DNA from: Poindextera sp035294785
GTDB lineage: Bacteria; Pseudomonadota; Alphaproteobacteria; Caulobacterales; Caulobacteraceae
Assembly (NCBI GenBank): GCA_035294785.1
Contig: DATGKF010000121.1
Span: 8,650 to 72,649, forward strand
DNA length: 64,000 nucleotides
Reading direction: 5' to 3'
Below, piece after piece: positions 15,279 to 25,103 of the stretch; the first letter of the stretch is position 1, and each line of letters starts with the position of its first letter. The notes under the pieces were generated by a model that did not search any database, was not told the origin of the DNA, and saw nothing but the letters and a program-made list of their open reading frames with translations. The position numbers and the translations under genes were made by a program.

Positions 15279-16529
15279 TTGTCCCGGCTGGTGATGAAAT
15301 TCGGCGGCACGTCACTGGCCGACCTCGAACGCATCCGCCGCGCCGCGCGGCTGGTCGCGGCCGAGGTCGATGCGGGCTTCAGGGTCGCTGCGGTCGTTTC
15401 CGCCATGGCCGGCAAGACCAACGAACTGGTCGCCTGGACCGACGGGGCAGGTGCGGCCAAGCAGGGCATCCAGCAGATCGACGATGAATACGACACCGTG
15501 GTCGCGTCCGGCGAACAGGTGACCGCCGGCCTGCTCGCCATGGTCCTGCGCAACATGGGCTACCGCGCCCGCTCGTGGCAGGGCTGGCAGGTGCCGGTGA
15601 TCACCGACAACGCCCACGGCAGGGCGCGCATTGACGAGGTGCCGCCGGAGCGGCTGCTGGCGGCGCTCGAAAGCGGTGAGATCGCCGTGGTCACCGGCTA
15701 TCAGGGCGTGACCCGCGACGGGCGCGTCGCGACGCTGGGCCGCGGCGGATCCGACACCAGCGCCGTGGCTGTCGCCGCCGCCATCGGCGCGGCGCGCTGC
15801 GACATCTATACCGACGTCGATGGCGTCTACACCACCGACCCGCGCATCGAATCGCGGGCGCGCCGGCTGCCTCGCGTGTCCTACGAAGAGATGCTGGAAA
15901 TGGCCTCGCTCGGCGCCAAGGTGCTGGCCCTGCGGTCGGTCGAACTGGCCATGGCCCAACGGGTGCCGTTGCGTGTGCTTTCGAGTTTCGTTGAACCGGG
16001 CGAGGCGCCTGACCAAGGGACCGTCGTCTGCGACGAGGAGGAGATCATGGAAAAGCGTATCGTCTCAGGCGTGGCTTACAGCCGCGACGAGGCCAAGATC
16101 ACCCTCTTCGGCCTGCCGGACCATCCGGGCGTGTCGTCGGCCATCTTCTCCCGCCTCGCCGACGCCAACCTCAATGTCGACATGATCGTCCAGTCGCGCG
16201 CCCGCTCCAGCGACTCCGCCAACATGGAGTTCACCGTCGGTAAGCGCGACGCCGCCCGCGCGGTGGAGATCATGCGCGGCGCGCAGTCCGAGATCGGCTT
16301 TCAGGACCTCGCCATCAACGAGGACGTGGCCAAGATCTCGGTCATCGGCGTCGGCATGCGCAGCCACGCCGGCGTGGCCAAGACGATGTTCTCCGCGCTG
16401 GCCGAGCGGGGCGTGAACATCCAGGTGATCTCGACGTCGGAGATCAAGATCAGCGTCCTGATCGACGCCGCCTATACAGAGCTTGCCGTGCGCGCCCTGC
16501 ACGCGGCCTACGAGCTCGATCAGGTCTGA
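15279..16529 (+). CDS. lysC: Aspartate kinase
   Basis: This 416-residue aspartokinase catalyses ATP-dependent phosphorylation of L-aspartate, the first step to Lys, Thr, Met and diaminopimelate. The kinase signature KFGGTSLADLERIRR starts at residue 7, with TDVDGVYTTDPR in the middle. Two C-terminal ACT domains (FGLPDHPGVSSAIFSRLAD; SVIGVGMRSHAGVAKTMFSA) mediate feedback inhibition. The start is a TTG at 15279 with GAGGAG at 15262-15267 upstream; an in-frame ATG at 15294 would cut into the first strand. The length matches the monofunctional LysC family. Confidence 0.96.
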   Translation: MSRLVMKFGGTSLADLERIRRAARLVAAEVDAGFRVAAVVSAMAGKTNELVAWTDGAGAAKQGIQQIDDEYDTVVASGEQVTAGLLAMVLRNMGYRARSWQGWQVPVITDNAHGRARIDEVPPERLLAALESGEIAVVTGYQGVTRDGRVATLGRGGSDTSAVAVAAAIGAARCDIYTDVDGVYTTDPRIESRARRLPRVSYEEMLEMASLGAKVLALRSVELAMAQRVPLRVLSSFVEPGEAPDQGTVVCDEEEIMEKRIVSGVAYSRDEAKITLFGLPDHPGVSSAIFSRLADANLNVDMIVQSRARSSDSANMEFTVGKRDAARAVEIMRGAQSEIGFQDLAINEDVAKISVIGVGMRSHAGVAKTMFSALAERGVNIQVISTSEIKISVLIDAAYTELAVRALHAAYELDQV

Positions 16530-16534
16530 CGGTC

Positions 16535-16936
16535 GTGGCCATCGAAGGCGGCTGCGCCTGCGGGGCGGTGCGCTACCGGGCGACGGCGGCGCCCTTGCAC
16601 AGCATGATTTGCCACTGCGCTTCGTGCCGGCGCGCGTCCGCGGCGCCGGGCGTGGCGTGGGTGACGTTCCCCGGAGCCGCCTTCGCCTTCACCACCGGCC
16701 AGCCGGCGACCCACGCGTCCTCGCCGCCTGTCCGGCGCGGTTTCTGCGCCGCCTGCGGGACGCCGTTGACCTACGCGCACGAGGGGCGGCCCGACGAGAT
16801 CGACGTGACCACGTGCAGTCTCGACGACCCAGCCGCCTTTCCGCCGACCTATCACGCGCAGACTGGCGACGATCTCCCCTGGGTTCGCTTCGGCGACGGC
16901 CTGCCGGCGTTCAGCGGCTGGAAGCCGGCGGACTGA
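16535..16936 (+). CDS. GFA family (CENP-V/GFA) zinc protein
   Basis: The 133-residue protein belongs to the glutathione-dependent formaldehyde-activating enzyme/CENP-V fold. Zinc ligands are seen as GGCACGAVRY at the N-terminus, ICHCASCRRAS, and FCAACGTPLTY. Most family members have no proven enzyme activity, so this is a fold assignment. It starts at GTG 16535, five bases after the lysC stop, so it is probably cotranscribed. The 3' end overlaps the convergent hydrolase gene by 26 bp. Confidence 0.88.
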   Translation: MAIEGGCACGAVRYRATAAPLHSMICHCASCRRASAAPGVAWVTFPGAAFAFTTGQPATHASSPPVRRGFCAACGTPLTYAHEGRPDEIDVTTCSLDDPAAFPPTYHAQTGDDLPWVRFGDGLPAFSGWKPAD

Positions 16937-18740
16937 TCGACGCCGCGGCTGGCGCGCTCGACGCGGCGCGGGCGGGGGTTGGCCGGGGCGGGCCGAACGC
17001 GTTGGCCGTCGCCGGGAAGATCGCCGTGCCGGCGACGATGTACCAGGTCACGAACAAGGCGCAGACGGCCGCGCCAGGCGCGTAGTCGCCGGTCCGGCGA
17101 TAGGTGAAGGCCGCGATCACGCCGATCACGAACAGCAGCGGCACGAACTGGAAGGCGATGATCGTGTTCAGCGGCTCGTCCGGCGTCAGCAGGAGGCCGC
17201 GCGTCGCCATTGAAACGTACTGGGCCGCCAGCATGACCGCGAACCCGAGCGCCATGGAAAGGCCGCCGACAACTACGGCGGTGCGCCCGCTCTCGCCCTT
17301 CACCGGCAGGGCGGCGCAGAAGCCGCGCAGGCTGAGCAGGAAGAAGATGGCGAAGAACGGCAGATAGAGCAGGAAGAAGCCGAAGTGGCGCCCGTCCAGC
17401 GGCCTGAGTCCCAGCACCCAGAAGCGGAAGTCGACCTTGAAGACGGCGTCGACGACCACCAGCGCCAAATAACCCATGCCGACGCTCGCCGCGGCGAGGC
17501 CCAACGTCTCAGGCCATCGATGCGGGAAGGTCGTCTTGCGGGCGCGCAGCACCAGCGCCAGCAGCGCTGAGAGGACGCCGGTCCCCAGCGCCCAGATCGC
17601 CAGCTGGTTGGTGATCTGCTCGGAAAAGGTCGAGAGCGCGAACGGCAGGGTCCCGGTGATCGCGAACGGCGCGAAGAAGACAACCGGGGCGACCTTCATC
17701 AGCGGATAGAAGGTCAGCGCGGGCAGGGCGGCGGCGACCACGAACGCCAGCATCCATCGCGGGCCGCGCTTCGTCGCAGCGGGCTCGGGCTCGGCGCGGG
17801 CGGCCGCGAACGGCCGCGTCGCCAGCACCAGCTGGAAGGTCCCGAGGATCAGCACGACGCAGCCGATGAACCCGGTCAGCGTGCCAAGTTCCTTGCCGAA
17901 CCAGATCTGCTCGCCCGGCGGCTTCGGCGCAGCCGCACCGGTCAGCGTGCGCTGGAACCAGTCGACCGCCGCGCCGACGCCGGCGGTGCTGAAGTGCTCC
18001 TGCGGATGGTCCACCGCTGGATTGATCAGCTCACGACCGGTCCCGGCCGAAAGGTCGCCGTAGAGCTTGCCGGGGACCACGGGCGTGGTCGTGCCGAAGA
18101 TCGCCATCAGCCGTTTGGAACGGTCGATATCTGCGCCCTTGGCGACCTGCCACATCAGCGGCGCAAACTCGTCGAACTGGCCGTAGACCACTTCCAGATT
18201 GCGCGGGAAGCTCGGCGAGCCCTCGCGGCCCGCGCCGAGGAAGGCGGTCGTCGAGCCCTCCAGCACCACCGACTTGTACGCATCCGGCATGGCGGTCGCC
18301 GCGCTCATGATGGCCGACCCGCCCATGCTGTGGGCCTCCAGGCCGATCTCGGTCTTGTCGACGAACGGCAGGCCGCGCAGATAGGCCAGCGCCGGCGGCC
18401 CGCCGAAGCCATCGGCGCCGAGCACGCCGCCGGAATCGCCATGCCCGGCCATGTCCATCGCCAGCACCACGAACCCGCGCCGGGCCAGTTCGATGGCGAA
18501 TGGGCTCTGCATCTCGCGGGTGTTGATGAAGCCGTGGCTGACCAGGACCGCGGGCGCCGGATGGGCCGCCGTCGCTGTCGCCGGCACATAGAGCAACCCA
18601 GCGAACTGGACGCCGTTCTGGCCGGGGTAGCGAACGTCGCGGACCGTCACGCCGCCAGACGTCTGCACCAGATGCGCCACCAGCCCGCCGAACAGCACCA
18701 GCGCCCAGCCGAGGGCGAACAACCCGAACCGCTTCCCCAT
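16911..18740 (-). CDS. Membrane-anchored alpha/beta hydrolase
   Basis: The 609-residue protein has an N-terminal membrane segment (FALGWALVLFGGLVAHLV). An alpha/beta-hydrolase domain follows at ~50-290, with oxyanion region VLVSHGFINT and nucleophile elbow LEAHSMGGSA. About eight hydrophobic segments occupy the C-terminal half. The hydrolase part resembles CocE/dienelactone-hydrolase-type esterases or peptidases; substrate unknown. ATG 18740 has a strong GGGAGG site upstream; the 40 codons before it are not protein-like. An enzyme fused to such a large polytopic domain suggests action on lipid or membrane-derived substrates, which is inference. Confidence 0.82.
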   Translation of the reverse strand: MGKRFGLFALGWALVLFGGLVAHLVQTSGGVTVRDVRYPGQNGVQFAGLLYVPATATAAHPAPAVLVSHGFINTREMQSPFAIELARRGFVVLAMDMAGHGDSGGVLGADGFGGPPALAYLRGLPFVDKTEIGLEAHSMGGSAIMSAATAMPDAYKSVVLEGSTTAFLGAGREGSPSFPRNLEVVYGQFDEFAPLMWQVAKGADIDRSKRLMAIFGTTTPVVPGKLYGDLSAGTGRELINPAVDHPQEHFSTAGVGAAVDWFQRTLTGAAAPKPPGEQIWFGKELGTLTGFIGCVVLILGTFQLVLATRPFAAARAEPEPAATKRGPRWMLAFVVAAALPALTFYPLMKVAPVVFFAPFAITGTLPFALSTFSEQITNQLAIWALGTGVLSALLALVLRARKTTFPHRWPETLGLAAASVGMGYLALVVVDAVFKVDFRFWVLGLRPLDGRHFGFFLLYLPFFAIFFLLSLRGFCAALPVKGESGRTAVVVGGLSMALGFAVMLAAQYVSMATRGLLLTPDEPLNTIIAFQFVPLLFVIGVIAAFTYRRTGDYAPGAAVCALFVTWYIVAGTAIFPATANAFGPPRPTPARAASSAPAAASISPPASSR

Positions 18741-18959
18741 CGCCCGCCTCCCCGATGGCGCCCTCTCGCAGAGTGTTGGGGCGGCCCGGCGGCCGCGTCC
18801 ACCGCAAAACGCCGGGCCGGCGACGAGCCGGCGCCAAAATCTTTGGCGATTCCAAGCCAATCGGCATTCCAGGCTCCCCCGCCAAATTGCCGCCCCGTCG
18901 CCATTCCGTTAGGTAGGCCTGCTAGGGAGACGCCCAAAAAGAAGGAGCCGAAGCGCCGC

Positions 18960-21230
18960 ATGCCCACGCCCGGGCCGGCCATACGCGGCCAGCGCAGTCT
19001 GCTCAGGCAGATTCGCGAGGTCATGGAGGGTGGCGGGCCGGTGCAGGCCCGGCTCGACGCGGCCGTGCGCAACATCGCCGGCTCTATGGTGGCGGAGGTG
19101 TGCTCGGTTTATCTGCGCCGCGCGTCGGGCGATCTCGAACTCTTCGCCACCGAAGGTCTGAGCGCTGACGCGGTGCACGTCACCCGGCTGGGTCCCGGCG
19201 AAGGGCTGGTGGGCGAGATCGTCAAGCTCGGAAGGCCGCTCAACCTCTCGGACGCGCCGAGCCATCCGGCCTTCGCCTACCGGCCGGAGACCGGCGAGGA
19301 CCCCTACCACGCATTCCTGGGCGTGCCGCTGTTGCGCGGCGGGCGCGCGATCGGCGTGCTGGTCGTGCAGAACCGCACCGAGCGCGTCTACGCCGAGGAC
19401 GAGGTCGAGGACCTGCAGATCATCGCGATGGTGCTGGCGGAGATGGTCGCCGGCGGCGAGCGGCTGAGCGAAGCGGCGCTCAAGGACGTCGAGATCGCGC
19501 CGCACCGGCCCGAGCGCCTGAAGGGCGTTCGCTTCGCCGAGGGGCTGGCCTACGGCTTCGCGGTGCTGCACGAGGCGCCGGTCGCCTCGGACGAACTGCT
19601 GTCAGACGACATCCCCGCCGAGGAGGCGCGGCTGAAGAGCGCCGTCGCCGCCCTGCAGACTCAGATCGACGAGATGATGGACGGCCAGCACGGCCTGGTC
19701 GGCGCCTCCTTCGAAGTGATCGAGAGCTATCGGATGTTCGCCCATAGCCGCAGCTGGAACCGCTCGCTAGAGGAGGCGGTGCGCGGGGGCCTGACCGCGG
19801 AGGCGGCCGTCGAGCGGGTGCGCTCCGAGCATCGCGCCACCGTCGGCCAGGCGCGCGATCCGTACCTGCGTGAACGGCTGCACGATCTTGAGGATCTCAA
19901 CGACCGGCTGCTGCGGCACCTCTCTGGCGACGGCGGGCGAACGCATCGCGAACTCCCCGACGACGCCATCCTCATCGCGCGCAACCTCGGTCCTGCCGAC
20001 ATCCTCGAATACGACCGCGGTCGGCTGAAGGGCATCCTCCTGGAAGAGGGATCGGTCGCCAGCCACGCCGGCATCGTCGCCCGCGCGCTCGAGATTCCCT
20101 GCGTCGGCCGGCTGGCGGGGCTGCGCGACCGGGTCAGCGAGGGCGACCCGGTGATCGTCGATGCCGAGACCAGCGAGGCATACCTGCGGCCCAGGCAGGA
20201 CGTGGTCGAGGCGCTCAAGTCGCGCATGGCCGTCCGCGACCAGCGTCGCGCCGAGTTTGCACGCCTGCGCGACACGCCGGCATTCACACGCGACGGCGCC
20301 AAGATCGCGCTCTTGATGAACGCCGGCCTCGCCGTCGATCTCGACATCCTCGCCGAGACCGGCGCGGAGGGCATCGGCCTCTTCCGCACCGAGTTCCAGT
20401 TCATGGTCGCCGAGGAGCTGCCGCGCTTCAACGCCCAGACGCAGCTCTACACCCGCGTGCTCGAGGCCGCGGCCGGCATGCCGGTGACCTTCCGCACGCT
20501 GGATCTCGGCGGCGACAAGATCTTGCCCTACCTGGACGCCGAACGGGAGGACAACCCGGCGCTGGGCTGGCGCGCCATCCGCATGGGGCTCGACCGCAAT
20601 GGCACGCTCCTGAAGCTGCAGCTCCGCGCGCTTATCGCCGCGGCGCGCGGACGCGAACTGCGCGTGATGTTCCCGCTCATCGCCAGCGTCGAGGAGTTCC
20701 GCGCCGCGCGCGCGCTCGTCGACAAGGAGATCGCCTGGGCCCAGCGCCGCGGGCGCCCGGCGCCGGTGACGCTCCGTGTTGGGGCGATGATCGAGGCGCC
20801 ATCGCTGATCTGGCACCTGGACGCGCTCCTGCCGATGACGGACTTCGTCTCGGTCGGAACCAACGACCTGATGCAGTACCTCTTCGCCGCCGATCGCGGC
20901 AATCCGCTGGTGGCCGAGCGTTACGATCCGCTCTCGCCCCCGGCGCTGCGCGCGCTGAAGACCATACAGGACGCCTGCGCGGAGAGCGGAACCCCGGTCT
21001 CGGTGTGCGGCGAAATGGCCGGGCGCCCGATCGAGGCTTTCGCGCTCATCGCGCTCGGCTATGATCAACTGTCGATGCCGCCGAGCGGCATTGGTCCCGT
21101 CAAACAGATGGTTCTGTCCTGCGATCGTGAGGCGGCGCGACGCGGCGTCGACAGCCTCTTGCGGGGCAGCGGCGGCTCAGTCCGTCGGCAGGTGGAGACC
21201 CTGGCGCGCAAGTTGTCGGTCGTCATTTAA
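18960..21230 (+). CDS. ptsP: Phosphoenolpyruvate-protein phosphotransferase, EI-Ntr type
   Basis: The 756-residue enzyme I of the nitrogen phosphotransferase system transfers phosphate from PEP to NPr. An N-terminal GAF domain (~20-165) includes GEGLVGEIVKLGRPLNLSDA. The phospho-accepting histidine is H369 in GSVASHAGIVARAL. The C-terminal PEP-binding TIM barrel shows GLFRTEFQFM, FVSVGTNDLMQYLFAADRGN and catalytic C683 in VSVCGEMAGRP. In Caulobacter relatives EI-Ntr links nitrogen status to (p)ppGpp control. ATG 18960 has GAAGGAG 12 bases upstream. It follows lysC as in related genomes but is separated here by the GFA and hydrolase genes. Confidence 0.95.
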   Translation: MPTPGPAIRGQRSLLRQIREVMEGGGPVQARLDAAVRNIAGSMVAEVCSVYLRRASGDLELFATEGLSADAVHVTRLGPGEGLVGEIVKLGRPLNLSDAPSHPAFAYRPETGEDPYHAFLGVPLLRGGRAIGVLVVQNRTERVYAEDEVEDLQIIAMVLAEMVAGGERLSEAALKDVEIAPHRPERLKGVRFAEGLAYGFAVLHEAPVASDELLSDDIPAEEARLKSAVAALQTQIDEMMDGQHGLVGASFEVIESYRMFAHSRSWNRSLEEAVRGGLTAEAAVERVRSEHRATVGQARDPYLRERLHDLEDLNDRLLRHLSGDGGRTHRELPDDAILIARNLGPADILEYDRGRLKGILLEEGSVASHAGIVARALEIPCVGRLAGLRDRVSEGDPVIVDAETSEAYLRPRQDVVEALKSRMAVRDQRRAEFARLRDTPAFTRDGAKIALLMNAGLAVDLDILAETGAEGIGLFRTEFQFMVAEELPRFNAQTQLYTRVLEAAAGMPVTFRTLDLGGDKILPYLDAEREDNPALGWRAIRMGLDRNGTLLKLQLRALIAAARGRELRVMFPLIASVEEFRAARALVDKEIAWAQRRGRPAPVTLRVGAMIEAPSLIWHLDALLPMTDFVSVGTNDLMQYLFAADRGNPLVAERYDPLSPPALRALKTIQDACAESGTPVSVCGEMAGRPIEAFALIALGYDQLSMPPSGIGPVKQMVLSCDREAARRGVDSLLRGSGGSVRRQVETLARKLSVVI

Positions 21231-21337
21231 CGCTTTGAGAACAGTGTTGAATTCTGATATTTGTCCACAGCGACTGATTTGCGGGTCGGGATGCGGTTAA
21301 TCGCTATGAACGATGCTGCTCAAGCGCGGCCACAGCC

Positions 21338-22330
21338 ATGGCGCCGGTAGACGCGGGCGTCATGGCGTCCGGCATCGCGTCCGGCATGGCGTTCGCCGGC
21401 GGCGACGCAGGCGCTGCTGCGGCCGGCGACGAACTGCTCGATCGCGCCGAAACGCTCGGTGCGGCCTTCCGCCAGCGCCGCGAGGCGCTGGGAGTCAGCC
21501 TCGAACACTTGTCGATGACGACGCGGATCAAGCCCCAATACCTGGCCGCGCTCGAGGAGATGCGGTTCGAAGACCTTCCCTCGCGCGCCTTCGTCGTCGG
21601 TTACGTGCGCGCCTGCGCCGCGACGCTCGGGTTCAATCCAGAGGCCGCCGTCGAGCGCTACAAGCGGGAGGCCCCCGCATCGGGGCCGGCTCTGGCCACG
21701 CCGGTCAGCGTCGATCGCGATCGCGACCGCGACCCGAGGGTGCGTGCGTTCGTCATGCTCGGCGGGCTGGTCGTGGCCGCCATCGTCGTCTGGAACGTCG
21801 CCGAACGGTTGCGCGTCCACGCGCCCGCGCGCCGCGGTCCCGCGCCGATCGTATTGCCGGCTGCGGCGTCGTCCACGAAGGGGCCGAGCGGTCCAGTCAC
21901 GCTGGGCGCGCCCCTGCCGCCGCCGGCCGAGGCCACGAACCCGGAGCCCTACGTCACCCCAGGGCTCGACGTCGGCTCGAGCGCGCCGCCCGGGGCCGTC
22001 GCGCCGGCGATGCCGGCGGCCGGGACGCCGTTCGACGCCAAGGGGCAGACGGTCTACGGCGCGGCGCCCGCCGCGGCCCACATCATCCTGGTCGCGGTCA
22101 AGCCGGTGTCGCTGGTCGTGCGGGGCTCTGACGGCAAGGTCTATTTCGCCCGCCAGCTCGAGACCGGCCAGGCCTACGCCGCGCCTGTCCTCGATGGGCT
22201 CCAGGCCGAGGTGTCGAACCCAGCCGTTGTGGGCGTTTATGTCGACCGGGTGCTGAGAGGCCCGCTGACGGCCGCGACGGCGTCGCTGTCCAGCCTCGGG
22301 GCCGTCGCCCCGGCGCCGGCGCACCCCTAA
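21338..22330 (+). CDS. RodZ-like helix-turn-helix protein with DUF4115 domain
   Basis: The 330-residue protein has a cytoplasmic HTH_25 domain at ~38-110 (LGVSLEHLSMTTRIKPQYLA, SRAFVVGYVRACAATLGFNP). One membrane span follows at ~138-155 (AFVMLGGLVVAAIVVWNV), then a Pro/Ala-rich periplasmic linker. A C-terminal DUF4115 domain (VAVKPVSLVVRGSDGKVYF) completes the RodZ layout, which links MreB to cell-wall synthesis in other bacteria. ATG 21338 was used; M9 and M17 are alternatives since the first ~35 residues are unstructured. It lies between ptsP and ispG. Confidence 0.88.
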   Translation: MAPVDAGVMASGIASGMAFAGGDAGAAAAGDELLDRAETLGAAFRQRREALGVSLEHLSMTTRIKPQYLAALEEMRFEDLPSRAFVVGYVRACAATLGFNPEAAVERYKREAPASGPALATPVSVDRDRDRDPRVRAFVMLGGLVVAAIVVWNVAERLRVHAPARRGPAPIVLPAAASSTKGPSGPVTLGAPLPPPAEATNPEPYVTPGLDVGSSAPPGAVAPAMPAAGTPFDAKGQTVYGAAPAAAHIILVAVKPVSLVVRGSDGKVYFARQLETGQAYAAPVLDGLQAEVSNPAVVGVYVDRVLRGPLTAATASLSSLGAVAPAPAHP

Positions 22331-22391
22331 CGCAAGTTTCACATACCGAGGGTTGGGCCGAGGCCGCCGATAGCTTATTGAACCGCCGGCA

Positions 22392-23528
22392 ATGACCACG
22401 CTTGAGCAGCTGCGCCCCTGGCGCGCAATTCAGCGCCGCCCGACCCGGAAGATCCGCGTCGGCTCGGTCGAGGTCGGCGGCGACGCGCCGATCAGCGTCC
22501 AGTCGATGACCAACACCCTGACCGCCGACGCGGACGCGACCATCGCCCAGGTCCGCGCGCTGGAAGAGGCCGGCGCGGACATCGTGCGCGTCTCCTGCCC
22601 CGACGAGGCGTCGACGGCCGCCATGCCGGCGATCGTCAAGGCGTCGCGCGTGCCGATCGTGGCCGACATCCACTTCCACTACAAGCGGGCCATCGAAGCG
22701 GCGGAAGCCGGGGCGGCCTGCCTGCGCATCAATCCAGGCAACATCGGCTCGGCGCAGCGCGTTCGCGACGTCGTGCAGGCCGCGCGCGATCACGGATGCT
22801 CGATGCGCATCGGCGTCAACGCCGGCTCGCTCGAACGCGAACTCCTGGAGCGCTATGGCGAGCCCTGCCCGGACGCGATGGTCGAGAGCGCGCTGGGTCA
22901 CGCACGCATCCTCCAGGACCACGACTTTCACGAGTTCAAGATCAGTGTCAAAGCGTCGGACCTGTTCCTCACCGTCGCTGCCTACCAGCTGCTGGCCGAG
23001 GCGATCGACTGCCCGCTGCATCTGGGCATCACCGAGGCCGGGCCGACCCGGCCGGGCACTATCAAGTCGGCGATCGGCATGGGCGCGCTGCTCTGGGCCG
23101 GCATCGGCGACACCATCCGCGTCTCGCTCGCCGCCGACCCGGTCGAGGAGGTGAAGGCCGGCTTCGACATGCTGAAGGCGCTTGGTCTGCGCCATCGCGG
23201 CGTCAACATCATCGCCTGCCCGTCTTGCGCGCGTCAGGGCTTCAACGTCATCGAGACCGTCGGCGCCTTGGAAGAGCGGCTGGCGCACGTCACCACGCCG
23301 ATGTCGCTCTCGATCATCGGCTGCGTCGTCAACGGTCCGGGCGAGGCCCTCTTCACCGACGTCGGCTTCACCGGCGGCGGCAAAGGGGCTGGCATGGTCT
23401 ATCTGGCCGGCAAACAGGACCACAAGCTCGACAACGACCAAATGATCGACCACATCGTCGCGTTGGTCGAGGCGCGCGCCGCCGAGATCGAGGCCAATGA
23501 GCGGGAGGCTCTGCAAGCCGCCGAATAG
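22392..23528 (+). CDS. ispG: 4-hydroxy-3-methylbut-2-en-1-yl diphosphate synthase IspG (GcpE)
   Basis: IspG is the iron-sulfur enzyme of the MEP isoprenoid pathway that converts methylerythritol cyclodiphosphate to HMBPP. The 378-residue product has the N-terminal VGGDAPISVQSMTNT signature and VADIHFHYKRAI. The C-terminal cluster ligands are C276 and C279 (IACPSCARQGF) and C311 in IIGCVVNGPGEA, the last also giving the conserved glutamate. Length is typical of the bacterial two-domain form. It lies 61 bp after the RodZ-like gene with no clear ribosome site. Confidence 0.97.
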   Translation: MTTLEQLRPWRAIQRRPTRKIRVGSVEVGGDAPISVQSMTNTLTADADATIAQVRALEEAGADIVRVSCPDEASTAAMPAIVKASRVPIVADIHFHYKRAIEAAEAGAACLRINPGNIGSAQRVRDVVQAARDHGCSMRIGVNAGSLERELLERYGEPCPDAMVESALGHARILQDHDFHEFKISVKASDLFLTVAAYQLLAEAIDCPLHLGITEAGPTRPGTIKSAIGMGALLWAGIGDTIRVSLAADPVEEVKAGFDMLKALGLRHRGVNIIACPSCARQGFNVIETVGALEERLAHVTTPMSLSIIGCVVNGPGEALFTDVGFTGGGKGAGMVYLAGKQDHKLDNDQMIDHIVALVEARAAEIEANEREALQAAE

Positions 23529-23605
23529 GTTCCGCATCGTCACGCTTGCGCGTGGCAGGTGAACGCTGTTTAGATTGTTTTCGAACCGTAACAGGAGGGA
23601 CGTTC

Positions 23606-23902
23606 ATGTCCGTAGACGGCAACTGGAATATCGTGGTCAGCTCGCCGATGGGCGACCAGCCCACGACGCTTTCGCTGAAGAACGACGGCGGCGCCCTGAG
23701 CGGCGAGCAAGGCGCGCAAGGCCAGTCCAGCCCCATCGCCAACGGTAAGGTGGACGGCGACACCGTGACCTGGTCGAACTCGATCACCCAGCCTTTCCCG
23801 ATGACGCTGGAGTTCACCGGCACGCTCGCCGGCGACACGCTGAACGGCAACGTGAAGGCGGGGTCGTTCGGCACCTTCCCGTTCAAGGGATCGCGGGCCT
23901 AG
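23606..23902 (+). CDS. Small conserved hypothetical protein
   Basis: This 98-residue protein has a strong AGGAGG site seven bases before ATG 23606. It has no signal peptide or membrane segment. The sequence alternates beta-like strands (WNIVVSSPMGDQ, TTLSLKNDGGALSG, DGDTVTWSNSI, MTLEFTGTLAGDTLNGNV). It resembles the small beta-barrel proteins that read out ligand-bound or substrate-like strands in many proteobacteria, but I cannot name a function. A GC-rich hairpin after the stop may terminate it. Confidence 0.75.
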   Translation: MSVDGNWNIVVSSPMGDQPTTLSLKNDGGALSGEQGAQGQSSPIANGKVDGDTVTWSNSITQPFPMTLEFTGTLAGDTLNGNVKAGSFGTFPFKGSRA

Positions 23903-23917
23903 GGCTCATCCAATCCA

Positions 23918-23948
23918 CCCCGCCCCCGTCTCATGTCGGCGGGCGGGG
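23918..23948 (+). terminator. GC-rich hairpin after the small hypothetical gene
   Basis: CCCCGCCC (23918-23925) and GGGCGGGG (23941-23948) can pair in an 8-bp stem with a 15-base loop, 16 bases after the stop at 23902. No T-run follows, so it may be a weak or Rho-assisted terminator, or a barrier before prfA. Confidence 0.45.
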
Positions 23949-24032
23949 CGGCCAGCGCCTCTCCATCCGCCGCGGCCCGCGAGGCCGTCGGCGGTTTTGC
24001 TCGTTTCGCGCCCTTCTTTATGGTTCGGCCCC

Positions 24033-25103
24033 GTGCAGCTCCCCAAAGCCCGTCTCGACCAGGTGCTCGACCGCTTCCGCGAGGTTGAAGCGCGCATGGG
24101 CGCGGCCGCCGACGGGGCGGAGATCGTCCGCCTGGCCAAGGAGCACGCCGAGCTCAAGCCGGTCGTCGAGGCGGTCGAGGCGCTGGAACACGCCCGTGCG
24201 GAGGGCGACGACTACGCCGCCATGGCCGGCGGCGATGACGCCGAGCTGGCGGAACTCGCCCGCGACGAGCTCGAACTCCTGAACGAACGCCTGCCCGCGC
24301 TGGAGCGTGCTGTCGCCCTGCACCTGGCGCCGAAGGACAAGGACGAGAGCGCCTCGGCCATCCTCGAAATCCGCGCCGGCACCGGCGGCGACGAGGCCGC
24401 CTTGTTCGCTGGTGATCTCTTCCGCATGTATCAGCGCTATGCCCAGAACCATGGCTGGAAGGTCGAGGTGGATTCGGTCTCCGAAGGCGAGGTCGGCGGG
24501 TACAAGGAGATCATCGCCGCCATCGAGGGCGACGGCGTCTTCGGCCGCTTGAAGTTCGAGAGCGGCGTCCACCGCGTGCAGCGCGTGCCCGACACCGAGG
24601 CGCAAGGGCGCATCCACACCTCGGCCGCGACGGTGGCCGTCCTCCCGGAGGTGGAGGACGTCGAGATCGAGATCAACGACTCTGACCTGCGGGTCGACAC
24701 GTACCGCTCCTCCGGGGCCGGAGGCCAGCACGTCAACAAGACCGACTCCGCCGTCCGCATCACCCACCTGCCCACCGGCATCGTCGTCACCTCGTCGGAA
24801 AAGTCCCAGCACCAGAACCGCGCTCGGGCCCTCAAGGTGCTGAAGGCCCGCCTCTACGACCAGCAGCGCGAGGCGCTCGACAATGCCCGCGCCGACGCCC
24901 GCAAGAGCCAGGTCGGCTCCGGGGACCGCTCCGAGCGCATCCGCACCTACAACTTCCCGCAGGGCCGCGTGACTGACCACCGCATCAACCTGACCCTCTA
25001 CAACCTGCCGAAGATCATCGAGGGCGAAGCGCTGGACGACGTCATTGACCCGCTGATCGCCGAAGATCAGGCCGCCCGCCTGGCCTCGCTGGAGGCCGGG
25101 TGA
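24033..25103 (+). CDS. prfA: Peptide chain release factor 1
   Basis: The 356-residue RF1 recognises UAA/UAG and triggers peptide release. The peptidyl-hydrolysis motif GGQ is at 230-232 in SSGAGGQHVNKTDSAVR. The stop-codon-reading tripeptide appears as PDT in RVQRVPDTEAQGRIHTSA, the PxT form that marks RF1 rather than RF2 (SPF). The start is taken as GTG 24033, giving the usual family length; a TTG at 23997 would add 12 unlikely residues. The stop overlaps the prmC GTG start (GTGA), coupling the factor to the enzyme that methylates its GGQ glutamine. Confidence 0.96.
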   Translation: MQLPKARLDQVLDRFREVEARMGAAADGAEIVRLAKEHAELKPVVEAVEALEHARAEGDDYAAMAGGDDAELAELARDELELLNERLPALERAVALHLAPKDKDESASAILEIRAGTGGDEAALFAGDLFRMYQRYAQNHGWKVEVDSVSEGEVGGYKEIIAAIEGDGVFGRLKFESGVHRVQRVPDTEAQGRIHTSAATVAVLPEVEDVEIEINDSDLRVDTYRSSGAGGQHVNKTDSAVRITHLPTGIVVTSSEKSQHQNRARALKVLKARLYDQQREALDNARADARKSQVGSGDRSERIRTYNFPQGRVTDHRINLTLYNLPKIIEGEALDDVIDPLIAEDQAARLASLEAG